Source of the DNA: Isoetes taiwanensis
Taxonomy: Eukaryota; Streptophyta; Lycopodiopsida; Isoetales; Isoetaceae
DNA: 64,000 nucleotides
Assembly (NCBI GenBank): GCA_021234155.1
Contig: JAJEKV010000046.1
Coordinates: 8,189,012-8,253,011 of the forward strand
Reading direction: 5' to 3'
Below, piece by piece: positions 63,899 through 64,000 of this stretch. The translations under genes were made by a program, and so were the position numbers. The notes under the pieces were generated by a model that ran no database searches, was not told where the DNA came from, and saw only the letters and a list, made by a program, of their open reading frames with translations. Position 1 is the stretch's first letter; every line of letters begins with the position of its first letter.

Positions 63899-64000
63899 GG
63901 ATTTTGAATCTTTGCTTAAAAATTCCTAAATTAGTGTTGATTTGCTAACATTGCTGAAAATTGCCCCATCCTATAGAAAAAAGGTCCTGAATCTGATCAA

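Overview
The window looks like a piece of a large, repeat-rich plant nuclear genome. The evidence is a long intron-less PLS-type pentatricopeptide-repeat (PPR) gene, a WW-domain gene of the plant CURLY FLAG LEAF 1 (CFL1) type with one small GT-AG intron, and plant-type L1, Ty1/copia and Ty3/gypsy retroelements. The style of the PPR protein (monotonous repeats, no DYW domain) and of the gypsy integrases suggests a seed-free vascular plant such as a fern. That is inference, and nothing here fixes the species.

Only two genes look complete: CFL1-like (2950..3820, +, two exons) and the PPR gene (8741..12046, -). Around them are broken host-gene pieces: a NAP1-like fragment (about 14.8-15.5 kb), a PPR fragment (20.2-20.5 kb), an LRR fragment (43.3-44.3 kb) and one UTP23-like exon (58.2 kb). 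A few coding-like stretches could not be named.

The rest is mostly transposable elements. 0.4-1.1, 5.6-6.5 and 41.9-42.4 kb carry remnants of one non-LTR family. 15.7-19.8 kb is bounded by palindromic GGGCCC ends with a TAA duplication and holds two related MITE fragments. 20.5-22.0 kb is a minus-strand copia gag region with its primer site. 25.2-30.4 and 46.0-50.1 kb are two L1-type LINEs. 30464..41902 is a gypsy element with both LTRs and a 5-bp target duplication, but with many frameshifts. 51.1-55.0 kb is a truncated relative of it, split by a 1546-bp insertion with a 9-bp target duplication; that insertion in turn carries a tRNA-like SINE and a 740-bp Mutator-like MITE. 60.5-64.0 kb is the start of another gypsy element (primer site, then gag with three zinc knuckles), cut by the window end.

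The most unusual signals are a short antisense ORF behind a shared antisense TATA motif (TATATAAGACGAAC) at the same position in two gypsy relatives; clusters of the 14-bp palindrome TTCGCC-nn-GGCGAA at 55.5 and 59.5 kb in opposite orientation; a 142-bp piece that is identical inside and just outside the large gypsy element, lying next to an imperfect duplication of its RNase H region; and a long sense-strand coiled-coil ORF region between integrase and the 3' LTR.
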